A stretch of DNA of 64,000 nucleotides, taken from Serpentinicella alkaliphila. Its GTDB lineage: Bacteria > Bacillota > Clostridia > Peptostreptococcales > Natronincolaceae. A program made the position numbers and the translations under genes. Location of the stretch: NCBI RefSeq assembly GCF_018141405.1, contig NZ_CP058648.1:1751001-1815000 (forward strand). The letters are read 5' to 3'. The stretch's first letter is position 1, and each line of letters opens with the position of its first letter. Below, piece after piece: positions 1 through 9,443 of the stretch. Under the pieces are notes generated by a model. The model did no database searches, was not told the DNA's origin, and was given only the letters and a program-made list of their open reading frames with translations.

Positions 1-1
1 A

Positions 2-618
2 ATACTTGAGAATTTAAATCAGTTAGAGAAATCTAGTATAGAGAACCTTGTTTCTGATATTAATGAAGAGGCAATTTGGCTAAATAGCTTGTAGAAAACA
101 TTCTAAATATGACCCGAATTAATGAAGGTAAGCTTATAATAGAAAAGAATTATGAGGTGGTTGATGATATTATTTATGAGGCAATTAGGCATATCAATAA
201 CATATCGAAGACAAGAAGCATATCTGTATCAATGCCTGATGAAATAGTGACTCTTTTAATAGATGGAAAGCTAATTGTACAAGTACTCATTAATCTATTA
301 GATAATGCTATAAAACATACACAGGAGGATTGTAGGATATTTATTCGAGTATATACAGAGGGTGATATGGCAATTTTCGAAGTGGCAGATGATGGAAATG
401 GAGTAGATGAGAGTATTCAAACATCACTATTTGATAGCTTTGTCACTCTTTCTAGTAAGATTATAGATGATAAAAGGGGAATTGGTCTTGGCCTATCAAT
501 ATGCAAAGCCATTGTGGAAGCTCATGACGGTACCATATATGTGGGAGAGGCTGCTGAAGGTGGGGCCTTATTTACATTTAAAATACCACTGGTAGGAGAG
601 GATAATAATGGAGGATAA
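2..618 (+). pseudogene. kdpD: KdpD sensor kinase, C-terminal part, frameshifted
   Basis: This is the catalytic end of the potassium-sensing histidine kinase KdpD; the gene begins left of the window. The dimerisation helix region is read in frame from base 2 up to a TAG at 92-94, and the HATPase domain continues one frame over from 91. Restoring one G at about 89-91 (TTG-GTA instead of TTGTA) rejoins them as a normal LVENILNMTRI-type KdpD segment. The ATP-binding domain shows the N box (LLDNAIKH), G1 (DDGNG) and G2 (GIGLGLS) motifs and ends with the family's typical FKIPL. It overlaps kdpE by 11 bases, as in other kdpDE pairs. Either the kinase is broken or one base is missing from the assembly. 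Confidence 0.85.
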
Positions 619-1303
619 TTTAAAAATATTAATCATTGAAGACGACAAATATATACGAAATTTCATATCTCTTTCCTTAAAAACAAGTGGATATGTTTTT
701 GAAACTGCAAAGACAGGTTTAGATGGGATTTCACTATTCTATAGCAATCACCCAGATATCATATTACTTGATTTAGGATTACCAGATATAGATGGTATCG
801 ACATCATTAAATCAATTCGTATGATTTCAGATGTGCCGATTTTGGTAGTGTCTGCTAGAGGTCAGGAGACTGAAAAGATAGCTGCACTAGATGAGGGGGC
901 AGATGATTATATTACAAAACCATTTCATATGGGAGAATTAATGGCACGTATTCGTGTTATTCAAAGAAAACTAAAAAAGGCAATACAGTTCGAAAATATT
1001 GAAAAATTTCATATGGATTACCTTGTAATTGACTATGAAAAGAGGATGGTTTTAGTTGATCAAAATGAAGTGCATTTAACACCTATTGAATATAAAATAT
1101 TATTACTTTTAGTAGCAAATAAAGGTAAAGTCCTTACTCATAACTATATTTTGAAGGAAGTGTGGGGTTACGGCGAAACCGGTGATCCAAAGTCTATTCG
1201 TGTTTTTGTGGCAAATCTCAGACGAAAGATTGAGAAGGATCGTGCTGTTCCACGGTTTATTTTGACAGAGGTTGGGGTAGGCTATAGATTTGCAAATGAA
1301 TAA
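608..1303 (+). CDS. kdpE: KdpE response regulator
   Basis: OmpR/PhoB-class response regulator of 231 residues, partner of KdpD in controlling the high-affinity potassium ATPase genes. The receiver domain (about 1-120) has the acidic pocket EDD at 11-13, phospho-acceptor Asp55 in LLDLGLPD and Lys in ITKPF; a winged-helix DNA-binding domain fills about 135-231 and ends in the usual VGVGYRF. The ATG follows a GGAGAGG ribosome site and overlaps the end of kdpD, so the two are translationally coupled. No kdpABC genes follow inside the window. The identification rests on the KdpD partner and the typical KdpE receiver sequence, and is firm. Confidence 0.9.
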   Translation: MEDNLKILIIEDDKYIRNFISLSLKTSGYVFETAKTGLDGISLFYSNHPDIILLDLGLPDIDGIDIIKSIRMISDVPILVVSARGQETEKIAALDEGADDYITKPFHMGELMARIRVIQRKLKKAIQFENIEKFHMDYLVIDYEKRMVLVDQNEVHLTPIEYKILLLLVANKGKVLTHNYILKEVWGYGETGDPKSIRVFVANLRRKIEKDRAVPRFILTEVGVGYRFANE

Positions 1304-1326
1304 AAGCAGTTAAGGGAGATTTAAGT

Positions 1327-1765
1327 ATGAAAAATAGTTTTAGAGTACCATGGCATCTTTGGTTCGTTGCACTATTTTTTATATATTTATCTACGCTAAT
1401 GGGTTCTACGATTACTTTATGATGCTTAGTCATAATGAAGCATACTATAATTCTCAAGGCTATGGATTAGATGTATTTGAATACTTTACAGATTATCCTA
1501 TCCTGCCTTTAGTATTCTGGACAATTAATGTTGGTAGTGGTTTAATTGCACCAGTGCTACTTCTATTCCGGTCCCGCTGGGCGGTTCTGGTTGCTTTATT
1601 TCATCTATATCTATATTGTGCCTAGAACTTATTACATTTACATTTATGAATCGTTGGAATGTCCTAGGGCCATGGATATCCATTTTTGATGTAGCTATAC
1701 TTCTTATGACATTTGGACTTTATTTCTATAGTAAAGCAATGGTCAAACGTGGAGTATTAAGATGA
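1327..1765 (+). pseudogene. Small four-helix membrane protein gene with two frameshifts
   Basis: Three reading frames must be joined to give one protein of about 145 residues: MKNSFRVPWHLWF from 1327, then the segment starting near 1375, then from about 1600 a third frame ending at the TGA at 1763-1765. The joined product has about four hydrophobic helices and conserved-looking polar loops (YANGFYDYFMM, NRWNVLGPW). Both shifts fall in A/T-rich runs, so either the gene is decayed or two indel errors are present. It lies 23 bases after kdpE and could have been cotranscribed with it. I do not recognise the family, and no function is assigned. Confidence 0.65.
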
Positions 1766-1853
1766 TTGTATAACAATACATACATGACTCGCTTTTACTA
1801 GAGAGTATTGTTATGCTTATAAATAATACATATACTTATTAACAGAACATCAT

Positions 1854-1890
1854 AAATCTCCCTTTTGGCTTATAAATAAGGGAGATTTTT
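1854..1890 (+). terminator. Rho-independent terminator
   Basis: The stem AAATCTCCCTT pairs with AAGGGAGATTT and is followed by a T run. It closes the kdpDE-membrane protein unit. Confidence 0.85.
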
Positions 1891-2017
1891 ATTATGTAGT
1901 TAAAAATGTTGAAAATATTGTCACTATCTATAAGAGGTACAACCTCATATAATTACAATATAATATTAATGATTTGTTCGATTAAACAATAAATATCATT
2001 AGAAGTGAGGAAAAAAT

Positions 2018-2590
2018 GTGAAAAAGTTTTGGAACTGGGATATTGCTATTGACGGTAAAAACTTTAGAGTACAGCTAGAGTATAATATAGGATTAATTAG
2101 GAAGATGAAAATTTATATAAATGACCATTTATCAAAGCTAGTAAGGATTAACAGAGGAGAAGAAGGTGTTGATTATTTCTTTTGTATAAATAATTCTGAA
2201 TGTTGTATCTATAGCAGGATGGTAGGGGATAAACTGCATTATAGCTTAGCTTTAGGGAGTACGGACTTAATAACAGGAGAAACCATAGAATATGTAAAAC
2301 CCCTGCCTAAAGCTCAAAAGGTTAAGATAAAAATGACTAAAACAGAAATAGCAATAAGAGCTTTTATATTTATAATAACACTTTTTCCTATTATTATATT
2401 AATTAATTTTGTCTTAGAGTGGCTATTAATCAAGTTAAACTGTCAGCTAAACTATGACCTAAACAGTGCTATTGGTAGTTCAATTACAATGGGATTTTTT
2501 ATTTTGATTTCTGATTTTTTAGTGAATTTGTTGAAGAAAAAAGGTTGGTTAAAAGAAACTGAAAAACCATGTTTGGCTGAAAAAGACTAA
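2018..2590 (+). CDS. Hypothetical protein with two C-terminal membrane helices
   Basis: A 190-residue protein of no family I recognise. The first 110 residues are soluble, look beta-rich and contain several cysteines (FCINNSECC). They are followed by two hydrophobic segments at about 118-142 and 155-175, and a lysine-rich tail. The GTG start is preceded by AGTGAGG at a normal distance. The gene stands alone between two terminators. The layout suggests a cytoplasmic or surface domain anchored by a C-terminal hairpin; function unknown. Confidence 0.7.
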   Translation: MKKFWNWDIAIDGKNFRVQLEYNIGLIRKMKIYINDHLSKLVRINRGEEGVDYFFCINNSECCIYSRMVGDKLHYSLALGSTDLITGETIEYVKPLPKAQKVKIKMTKTEIAIRAFIFIITLFPIIILINFVLEWLLIKLNCQLNYDLNSAIGSSITMGFFILISDFLVNLLKKKGWLKETEKPCLAEKD

Positions 2591-2704
2591 GAAAATAAAG
2601 GTTCTTTACTGTTCTTATTAAGGCTAAAAATAATTATATTAGACTTACTAATAGAGTATCTAGTCTATTCAGATACTCCAGTATAGCTATATCTTTGATT
2701 ATAT

Positions 2705-2743
2705 AATCTTTCCGTAACTAGATTAGTTAGGAAAGATTTTTTT
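2705..2743 (+). terminator. Rho-independent terminator
   Basis: AATCTTTCC pairs with GGAAAGATT, followed by seven Ts. It lies 115 bases after the preceding gene. The rest of the 2591-2964 gap is AT-rich with nothing else I can name. Confidence 0.8.
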
Positions 2744-2964
2744 GTTCTCCTAATTAATAATAACAAAAAAGCTTGTTATTAAGCTAAATATAATACTATC
2801 TCACGATGTTTCATAGTATTAATTATATTAAGTTCATTTTTACAATATGTATGTTTATTTAGAATTAAGAAAGGGTAACTAATTAAATATCTAAACGAAA
2901 GAAGGTCAGAAGGCACCTTACAAGCAAAGCCTTAAATATAATACTAATTAAGGGAGGATACTTT

Positions 2965-3420
2965 ATGAAAATTTTAGTTTGTACTGATGGATCCAAGGAA
3001 AGTTTAAGGGCGATAGAAAAAGCATGCAAAATAGCTGCTGGTTGTGAGGTGCATGAAGTCTCAGTAATAAATGTATATGAAGGTAAGGTAGATATACCTA
3101 CGGGGACATTCGGTTATACACATCATACTACTGACGCCGATATTGAAATGTTTAAGAAGGCACGGGAAGTGGCTAAGGAAAAAAGCAAAAAGAGCTTGTT
3201 AGAGGCTGAAGAAATCTTTAAAGAAAAGAATATAAAAGTTAATGCAATTCTTAAAGAAGGACCCGCTGCTGAGGTAATTTCGGAAATCGCTGAACAGGAA
3301 GGCTTCGATCTTATTGTAATAGGTAGAAGAGGAATCAATGGATTAAAAAAATTATTCTTAGGAAGCGTTAGTAATGCTGTTCTACAACAGGCCAATACCA
3401 GTGTACTTATTGTAAAATAG
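2965..3420 (+). CDS. Universal stress protein (UspA family)
   Basis: A 151-residue single-domain Usp protein, the normal family length. It begins with the beta strand ILVCTDGS, whose aspartate sits in the nucleotide pocket. It ends with the ATP-binding signature G-2X-G-9X-G(S/N), seen as GRRGINGLKKLFLGSVSNAVL followed by TSVLIVK, so it is expected to be of the ATP-binding type. These cytoplasmic proteins modulate survival under stress; the exact target cannot be inferred. A strong AAGGGAGGA ribosome site precedes the ATG, and the gene is monocistronic with its own terminator. Confidence 0.92.
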   Translation: MKILVCTDGSKESLRAIEKACKIAAGCEVHEVSVINVYEGKVDIPTGTFGYTHHTTDADIEMFKKAREVAKEKSKKSLLEAEEIFKEKNIKVNAILKEGPAAEVISEIAEQEGFDLIVIGRRGINGLKKLFLGSVSNAVLQQANTSVLIVK

Positions 3421-3433
3421 ATTATAGTAATCA

Positions 3434-3463
3434 AGAGGGATCACAATAAATGGTTCCTCTTTT
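3434..3463 (+). terminator. Rho-independent terminator after the stress protein
   Basis: AAGAGGGA pairs with TTCCTCTT across a short loop, followed by Ts. Confidence 0.75.
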
Positions 3464-3532
3464 AATTAGTATTTAAATTAAGTGAATCTGTTCTAAATAT
3501 TAAGAATTAACTAAATATTTCAAAAATAACTA

Positions 3533-3561
3533 TTGACAAATATGTTAAGAAGTAATAAAAT
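3533..3561 (+). promoter_or_regulatory. SigA-type promoter of the ilvBN T-box transcript
   Basis: TTGACA at 3533-3538, a 17-base spacer and TAAAAT at 3556-3561, placed about 25 bases before the T-box leader. Confidence 0.8.
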
Positions 3562-3589
3562 TTTTTCTAATAAACTAAAACTTTATATT

Positions 3590-3856
3590 AAAGGCTTTGA
3601 TGAGGAGGAGTACATTTATTCGGAAGTATAGAGAGGAAATGGTGGTGGAAATTTTCCCTGATGGATATTTGGAAGCTAGCCTTTGAGCTGTGGACCGAAA
3701 TTGTAAAAGAGTAGACTTCAACGGAGTCCCACCGTTATAGGGGAAGTGGTATCGGAGAGATCCTGTACTATATTAAGTTGTGTACTTTTGTACAAAATTA
3801 GGTGGTAACGCGGAGAGTAGCCTTCGTCCTTTTAATAGGATGAAGGTTTTTTTAGT
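3590..3856 (+). promoter_or_regulatory. T-box riboswitch, probably leucine-specific
   Basis: The leader has a Stem I region with an AGTA bulge and GGTGG distal motif. The T-box sequence AGGTGGTAACGCGG is at 3800-3813, and a terminator (CCTTCGTCC with GGATGAAGG, then Ts) is at 3821-3853. The antiterminator bulge reads TGGT, matching an NCCA end with discriminator A. By its spacing from the conserved GAGC, the best specifier codon is CTA (leucine); an overlapping GCT (alanine) reading is possible. Uncharged tRNA would favour the antiterminator and switch on the acetolactate synthase genes directly downstream, so transcription tracks branched-chain amino acid starvation. Confidence 0.93.
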
Positions 3857-3888
3857 TTTTTGTAAAAAAGGTAGAGGAGGAGAAAGTA

Positions 3889-5571
3889 ATGAAATGTAAT
3901 GGAGCTGAAATAGTAATAAAATTATTAGAGGAGCAAGATATACAAAAGTTAGCAGGTATTCCTGGGGGGTGCAACCTTCCTCTATATAATGCCCTATCAA
4001 AAAGCAGAAAGATTCAGCATATTCTTGCTAGACATGAACAGGGTGCGGGATTTATTGCTCAGGGTATGGCTAGAACAACAGGTAAAGCTGCTGTCTGTTT
4101 TGCTACCTCTGGGCCAGGAGTAACAAATTTACTTACTGCCATTGCTGATGCTAAATTAGATTCTATACCTATTGTTGCAATAACTGGCCAAATACCATCT
4201 TTTCTCCTAGGAACCGATGCATTTCAAGAGGTTGATACATTTGGATTAGCAATACCTATTACGAAACACAACTTTTATGTATCTTCAGCCAAAGATTTAT
4301 TTCATATTATTCCAGAAGCCTTTAGGGTTGCAGAGGAAGGGCGTCCAGGACCTGTTATTGTTGATATCCCAAAGGATGTTCAATTAGAGGAATTAGAGAT
4401 TGATAATTGGCCTGCACATGTTACTAAAAGTGATAGCAATTTATTAAAGAATAACTCGATTGATATAAATGATATAAAAAAAATTGCACAAATGATAAAT
4501 GAGTCTAAAAAACCATTGTTATATATAGGGGGTGGAATTTTACATTCGAATTCATCTAACTACTTACGGGAATTTGCTAAAAAAAGCAATATACCAGTAG
4601 CCTCTACCCTAATGGGTCTAGGGTGTTTTCCTTCTGACGATAAACTCAGTCTAGGGATGTTAGGAATGCATGGTGCCCCATATACAAATCTTATTTTAAG
4701 AGAAACTGATTTATTGATAGCCTTCGGTGTTCGATTTGATGATAGGGCAACAGGAAATATTAGTGAATTTTGCCCAAAAGCATCTATTATACACGTAGAT
4801 ATTGATCCTGCAGAACTTGATAAAAACAAGTTAACGAAATTCTCTGTAGCTGCAGATATTCAGATAGTACTTAAGGAACTAATTCCATTAATTAAAGAGG
4901 ATGGCCGTGAAGAATGGAGTAAAGAAGTAGCAACTATTAAAAAATCAAACCCATTACCAGTTACTGATTATTATAATTTCTATCAACCAATTAACCTTAT
5001 AAGGCAAATAGGAAGTTTACTTACTCCAGACACCATAATAACTACGGATGTGGGGCAACACCAAATGTGGGTAGCTCAAGCCTATCCTTTTCAGCACCCT
5101 AGAACACTGTTAACCTCTGGGGGTTTAGGAACTATGGGTTTTGGTCTACCAGTTGCCATTGGAGCTGCATTAGCTAACCCTAGCAAAAAAGTTGTTTGTA
5201 TTAGTGGGGATGGATCAATTCTGATGAATATTCAAGAATTAGCAACCTTAGCTGATCACAATTTGAATATTACAGTTATTGTTATAAACAACGGGGGATT
5301 AGGGATGGTGAGACAACTTCAAGAACTATTCTTTGATGAAAACTATATTGCAACAAAATTTGAGTGTAAGCCTGATTTTACTTCTATTGCAAAATCCTTT
5401 GGTTTAAAGGGTTACGATTTGAAAGATGATAAAAACCCATCGAATACTTTGAAAAGAATTTTATCAGAATCAGGGCCTTGTGTTATAAATATTCCTGTTG
5501 ATTCTAAAGAAATGGTAATGCCTATTGTACCACCAGGAGCAGGAAATCATGAAATGATTGGAAGTGAGTAA
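3889..5571 (+). CDS. ilvB: Acetolactate synthase large (catalytic) subunit
   Basis: Thiamine-diphosphate enzyme of 560 residues that condenses two pyruvates to 2-acetolactate (or pyruvate with 2-oxobutyrate), the first common step to valine, leucine and isoleucine. The catalytic glutamate of the N-terminal PYR domain is Glu50 (ARHEQGAGF). The middle domain is about 190-330. The C-terminal PP domain carries the GDGS...NN thiamine/Mg motif (SGDGSILMN to VIVINN). The start has a GGAGGAG site. It is controlled by the T-box leader ending 33 bases upstream, and the small subunit gene follows within two bases. The regulatory partner next door supports the anabolic AHAS form over catabolic AlsS. Confidence 0.95.
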   Translation: MKCNGAEIVIKLLEEQDIQKLAGIPGGCNLPLYNALSKSRKIQHILARHEQGAGFIAQGMARTTGKAAVCFATSGPGVTNLLTAIADAKLDSIPIVAITGQIPSFLLGTDAFQEVDTFGLAIPITKHNFYVSSAKDLFHIIPEAFRVAEEGRPGPVIVDIPKDVQLEELEIDNWPAHVTKSDSNLLKNNSIDINDIKKIAQMINESKKPLLYIGGGILHSNSSNYLREFAKKSNIPVASTLMGLGCFPSDDKLSLGMLGMHGAPYTNLILRETDLLIAFGVRFDDRATGNISEFCPKASIIHVDIDPAELDKNKLTKFSVAADIQIVLKELIPLIKEDGREEWSKEVATIKKSNPLPVTDYYNFYQPINLIRQIGSLLTPDTIITTDVGQHQMWVAQAYPFQHPRTLLTSGGLGTMGFGLPVAIGAALANPSKKVVCISGDGSILMNIQELATLADHNLNITVIVINNGGLGMVRQLQELFFDENYIATKFECKPDFTSIAKSFGLKGYDLKDDKNPSNTLKRILSESGPCVINIPVDSKEMVMPIVPPGAGNHEMIGSE

Positions 5572-5572
5572 A

Positions 5573-5866
5573 ATGACTAAAACAGAACATGTTATTATGG
5601 AGCTAACAGTAAACAATCATCCGGGTGTAATGTATAACATTACAGGGCTTTTTGCTAGGAGGGCTTTTAACCTTGAAGGTATTCTATGTGGTAGAGCCGA
5701 GAATACAAACACTAGTAAAATGTATTTGTTAATTAAAAATGATAATCGGATAGATCAAACAATTAAACAGTTAGAAAAGTTATATGATGTTCTATCAGTG
5801 TCAATATGTAGTGATTGCGATGTTAGGGTTTTTGATAATATAAGTAAGCTAATAAAGTTAAAGTAA
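5573..5866 (+). CDS. ilvN: Acetolactate synthase small (regulatory) subunit
   Basis: A 97-residue ACT-domain protein that activates the catalytic subunit and carries end-product feedback control. The ACT fold begins at ELTVNNHPGVMYNITGLFARRAFNLEG, the conserved amino-acid-binding strand-helix. The protein has the short length of the enterobacterial IlvN type, without the C-terminal extension of IlvH. I chose ATG 5573 over an upstream in-frame TTG because GGAAGTGAG lies just before it. The start sits two bases after the ilvB stop, so translation is coupled. Confidence 0.9.
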   Translation: MTKTEHVIMELTVNNHPGVMYNITGLFARRAFNLEGILCGRAENTNTSKMYLLIKNDNRIDQTIKQLEKLYDVLSVSICSDCDVRVFDNISKLIKLK

Positions 5867-6063
5867 TTACTATTTAGTCTGCTGCTCATACCCCTGTGAG
5901 AGGTTATAAAGAATTAAAATTAGTTAATGTTAACTTTGCGGATCTTCTTATGTTTACAAGATGCAGAATTTTTTTATTAACTATATCTTAGAACATTTTA
6001 AATTAATTTAAAGTAGGGTAAAATAGTCATATATATTACAAACAAATCAGGGGAGAGGATATT

Positions 6064-7086
6064 TTGAGTAAAGTATATTTTATCAGAAATTCAGGGACGG
6101 ATTATGCAGAACTAGGAAGGGATGCTTCGAAACTATTAGAAAGAGTAGTATCTGAAACTGGTCATAGATTTGATAAAGAGGTGCCTTTAAAAGTACATTT
6201 TGGTGAAAAAGGAAACACAACATTCATTCCAGCAAAGTGCTATGACGATACTATAAATTATCTTAAGCAAAATGGAGTAAACCCTTCATATATTGAAACC
6301 AATGTATTGTATAGAGGATCTAGAACTACATCAGATAGTCATATAGAAACAGCAAAAAATCATGGATTCACCCAGATTCCTACTATTATTGCAGATGGGG
6401 AAGTGGGGACAGATTATGATGAGATAGAAATAAATAAAGATTATATAGATAAGTGCAAAATTGGTAAGGGCTTTGGTAAGTTCAAACAGTTTATTGTTAT
6501 GAGTCATTTTAAAGGACATATAGAAGCGGGGTTTGGTGGAGCACTAAAACAACTAAGTATGGGATTTGCCTCAAGAGGTGGAAAATTGGCACAGCATTCA
6601 GGAATATCACCCAACGTAAAAGCTTCTAAATGTATTGGTTGTGATCTTTGTGTTACTAAGTGTGACTTTGATGCAATATATAGAACTGATACAGCTGTGA
6701 TTGATTCTAATAAGTGCATTGGTTGTGCTGGATGTATTGCAGTTTGTCCTGAAGGGGCAATTAGAAACACCTGGGGGGCGTCTAATTTTCTAGAAAAGCT
6801 TTCAGAATATGCATATGGTGCATCTAAGGATAAAGATATTATTTACATAACCTTTGTTCATAACATTACAAAGGACTGTGATTGTATGGGAGTTTCGATG
6901 AAACCAATTACAGATAATATTGGTATTTTGGCTGGAAAAGATCCAGTTGCTCTTGATACTGCGTGCTTAGATTTAATTCAGAGAAATAGTGGAGAAAAAC
7001 TCTTTGAAACAGGAAGACCTTCACTTATACATGCTGAAAAAATTGGACTGGGTACTATGGAATATGAATTAATAGAATTGAACTAA
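6064..7086 (+). CDS. DUF362 protein with two [4Fe-4S] clusters
   Basis: A 340-residue protein: a DUF362 domain wraps around a bacterial-type ferredoxin insert. The two cluster motifs are CIGCDLCVTKCDFDAI and CIGCAGCIAVCPEGAI near residues 190-235. The C-terminal part (DPVALDTACLDLI) is typical of DUF362. The family is common in anaerobes and presumed to move electrons, but its partners are unknown. The TTG start follows GGGAGAGG at good spacing. It is transcribed alone, with no pathway context in the neighbours. Confidence 0.9.
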   Translation: MSKVYFIRNSGTDYAELGRDASKLLERVVSETGHRFDKEVPLKVHFGEKGNTTFIPAKCYDDTINYLKQNGVNPSYIETNVLYRGSRTTSDSHIETAKNHGFTQIPTIIADGEVGTDYDEIEINKDYIDKCKIGKGFGKFKQFIVMSHFKGHIEAGFGGALKQLSMGFASRGGKLAQHSGISPNVKASKCIGCDLCVTKCDFDAIYRTDTAVIDSNKCIGCAGCIAVCPEGAIRNTWGASNFLEKLSEYAYGASKDKDIIYITFVHNITKDCDCMGVSMKPITDNIGILAGKDPVALDTACLDLIQRNSGEKLFETGRPSLIHAEKIGLGTMEYELIELN

Positions 7087-7129
7087 AATTTGAAAATAAA
7101 TAGAAGATCAAATATTTTTTATATAATTT

Positions 7130-7158
7130 AGGGGTGGTAGATGCCACTCCTTTAATTA
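7130..7158 (+). terminator. Possible terminator
   Basis: AGGGGTGG pairs with CCACTCCT around a short loop; the T run is weak (TTTAATT). Confidence 0.5.
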
Positions 7159-7249
7159 TATTTTATAATTTATTTCTGTTGTTCAAATAGAATTCACAAA
7201 CTATTATTATAATAAGATGATATTACGGTGAATTATAGAGGTGAAATAT

Positions 7250-7921
7250 ATGCTAAAAATACTTGTAACTGATGATGAGGAAAAAATTAGGGCCCTCATA
7301 AAGAAGTATGCAGCTTTTGAGGGACATACTGTATTTGAAGCTGCAACTGGAATGGAAGCAGTAGAACGGTGTAAAAATGATCAGTTTGATATAATAATTA
7401 TGGATGTTATGATGCCAGAACTAGATGGGTTCTCTGCACTTAGAGAAATTAGGAAAAACCAGGATACTCCTGTATTAATGTTATCTGCCCGTGGTGAGGA
7501 ATATGATAAGATTCATGGATTTGAGCTTGGGGTTGATGATTATGTAGTAAAACCCTTTTCTCCAAAAGAGCTTATGTTACGCCTAGAGGCAATTATAAAG
7601 CGAACTAAGAAGACGGAGCGTATATCACATGATATTTATATGAAAGATGGATTAATTGCAGATTTCACTGCTCGAAAAATTATAATTGATGGTGAGAATA
7701 TAGACATGTCCCCAAAGGAATTTGACCTAATATTTTATTTGATAAAGAATAAGAATATTGCTCTAACTCGAGAAAAGCTAATCTTAGAAGTCTGGGGATA
7801 TGATTTCTGCGGTGATGGAAGAACTTTAGATACTCATATAAAGCTTCTTCGTAAGTCCCTAGGTAAGTACGCAAAGCTAATTACTACATTGCGAGGAGTA
7901 GGATATAGATTTGAAGGCTAA
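7250..7921 (+). CDS. OmpR-family response regulator
   Basis: A two-component regulator of 223 residues. The receiver domain has the acidic pair near 8-9, phospho-acceptor Asp52 (IIIMDVMMPE) and Lys in VVKPFSP. The C-terminal winged helix (about 130-223) ends in GVGYRFEG. The ATG at 7250 is preferred because GAGGTG sits six bases before it; an in-frame GTG at 7241 overlaps that ribosome site. The cognate kinase starts 35 bases downstream. The signal is not evident, and no obvious target genes adjoin the pair. Confidence 0.9.
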   Translation: MLKILVTDDEEKIRALIKKYAAFEGHTVFEAATGMEAVERCKNDQFDIIIMDVMMPELDGFSALREIRKNQDTPVLMLSARGEEYDKIHGFELGVDDYVVKPFSPKELMLRLEAIIKRTKKTERISHDIYMKDGLIADFTARKIIIDGENIDMSPKEFDLIFYLIKNKNIALTREKLILEVWGYDFCGDGRTLDTHIKLLRKSLGKYAKLITTLRGVGYRFEG

Positions 7922-7956
7922 AAAATAATTAAAAATGCTTCTATTCGAGGTGAAAG

Positions 7957-9402
7957 ATGAAGAGTATAAGTTTAAAGTGGAAAATATTCTCGTTTCTTAT
8001 AGGTTTTTGTGCACTTTTATTACTGATTTTGTGGCTATTTCAAGTAATGTTCTTAAATGATTTTTATGAAAGTATTAAAATAAGCGAAATAAAAAATAGT
8101 GCTTCAACAATCGTTAAAAATATAAATAGTGAAAATCTAGGAGAGCTTGTTGATCAAATTGCAAGAAATAATGCTGTATGTATTGAGATAATTCTAGAAA
8201 ATGGAAGAGAGGTTTATACTTCAGATAGAATTGGGGATTGTGTAATCTATAGAATGTCTATACGGGAAAAGATGAAGCTATTAATTAACACACAAAAAAA
8301 TGGTGGGGAACTTCTACAATATTATAATCGAAATAATTTTCGCGAAAATAATATTTTAGGCGATCGAATGATTGGTAGGGAACCTCGTTCTTTTAGAGGA
8401 GTGCAGCAATCGATTATATATTCAAAAATTATGACGGACATAGATGGTAAAACAGTAGTTTTGCTTATAAATTCAGTTATTTCCCCCGTTGATGCAACAG
8501 TTAAAACTCTCCGAACACAACTTTACTATATAACTGGTTTTATGCTCCTTTTCTCTGTGTTCCTAGCACTTATTATTTCAAAAAAAGTAGCAACACCAAT
8601 AGAAAAAATAAATGAAAGTGCTAAAGTATTGGCTATGGGTAATTATAATATCTTTTTCTCTGGAAATGGTTATAAAGAAATTAATGAACTTTCTGATACG
8701 CTAAACAATGCGGCCAAGGAATTGTCGAAGGTGGATCATCTGCGAAAAGAGCTTATAGCTAATATCTCTCATGATCTGAGAACTCCACTAACTCTTATTA
8801 GTGGATATGCAGAAGTGATGTGTGATTTACCTAATGAAATGACTAAGGAAAATGCACAAATTATTGTGGATGAAACCAAAAGGCTCACTTCCTTAGTAAA
8901 TGATGTTCTAGATATCTCCAAGATAGAATCGGGTAATTATGAGATAGAAAAATCCCAGTTTAATATGACACAAAGCATAAATAAAACTATTAATAGGCTG
9001 AATGAACTAATAAAAAAAGATGGATATATAATTGAATATATTTACGATAAAGAAGTTATCATTAGAGCAGATGAGATTAAAATTTCTCAAGCAATTTACA
9101 ATTTACTAATAAATGCAATAAATTATACAGGTAAGGACAAAACAATTATTGTTAAGCAAACTGTAATGAATGAAGATGTGAAAATTGAGGTTATTGATTC
9201 TGGAGAAGGTATTGAGGCAGAGCATCTTCCGTATATTTGGGACAGATATTATAAAGCAAATCAAACCCACAGAAGAGCTATTACTGGCACTGGGCTTGGA
9301 CTGTCTATAGTTAAATCTGTTATAGAATTACATGAAGGGGAGTATGGGGTAACATCTACCCACGGTCAAGGCAGTATATTTTGGTTTGTTCTAAAACTTT
9401 AA
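7957..9402 (+). CDS. Membrane sensor histidine kinase
   Basis: A 481-residue kinase partnering the regulator upstream. Membrane helices at about 10-30 and 185-205 flank an extracytoplasmic sensor of roughly 150 residues without a fold I recognise. A HAMP linker follows, then the HisKA helix with phospho-acceptor His272 (ISHDLRTPL), and a HATPase domain with N box (NLLINAINYTG), G1 (DSGEGI) and G2 (GTGLGLSIVK). All catalytic motifs are intact, so it should be active. It is followed by a terminator that lies within the target duplication of the adjacent IS. Confidence 0.93.
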   Translation: MKSISLKWKIFSFLIGFCALLLLILWLFQVMFLNDFYESIKISEIKNSASTIVKNINSENLGELVDQIARNNAVCIEIILENGREVYTSDRIGDCVIYRMSIREKMKLLINTQKNGGELLQYYNRNNFRENNILGDRMIGREPRSFRGVQQSIIYSKIMTDIDGKTVVLLINSVISPVDATVKTLRTQLYYITGFMLLFSVFLALIISKKVATPIEKINESAKVLAMGNYNIFFSGNGYKEINELSDTLNNAAKELSKVDHLRKELIANISHDLRTPLTLISGYAEVMCDLPNEMTKENAQIIVDETKRLTSLVNDVLDISKIESGNYEIEKSQFNMTQSINKTINRLNELIKKDGYIIEYIYDKEVIIRADEIKISQAIYNLLINAINYTGKDKTIIVKQTVMNEDVKIEVIDSGEGIEAEHLPYIWDRYYKANQTHRRAITGTGLGLSIVKSVIELHEGEYGVTSTHGQGSIFWFVLKL

Positions 9403-9416
9403 AATGATAATCAATA

Positions 9417-9443
9417 AGGGATGTCAAAAACATCTCTTTTTTG
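9417..9443 (+). terminator. Terminator of the kinase gene (duplicated at 11441-11467)
   Basis: GGGATGT pairs with ACATCTC and is followed by six Ts. An identical copy lies right of the IS because it falls within the long target duplication. Confidence 0.75.
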
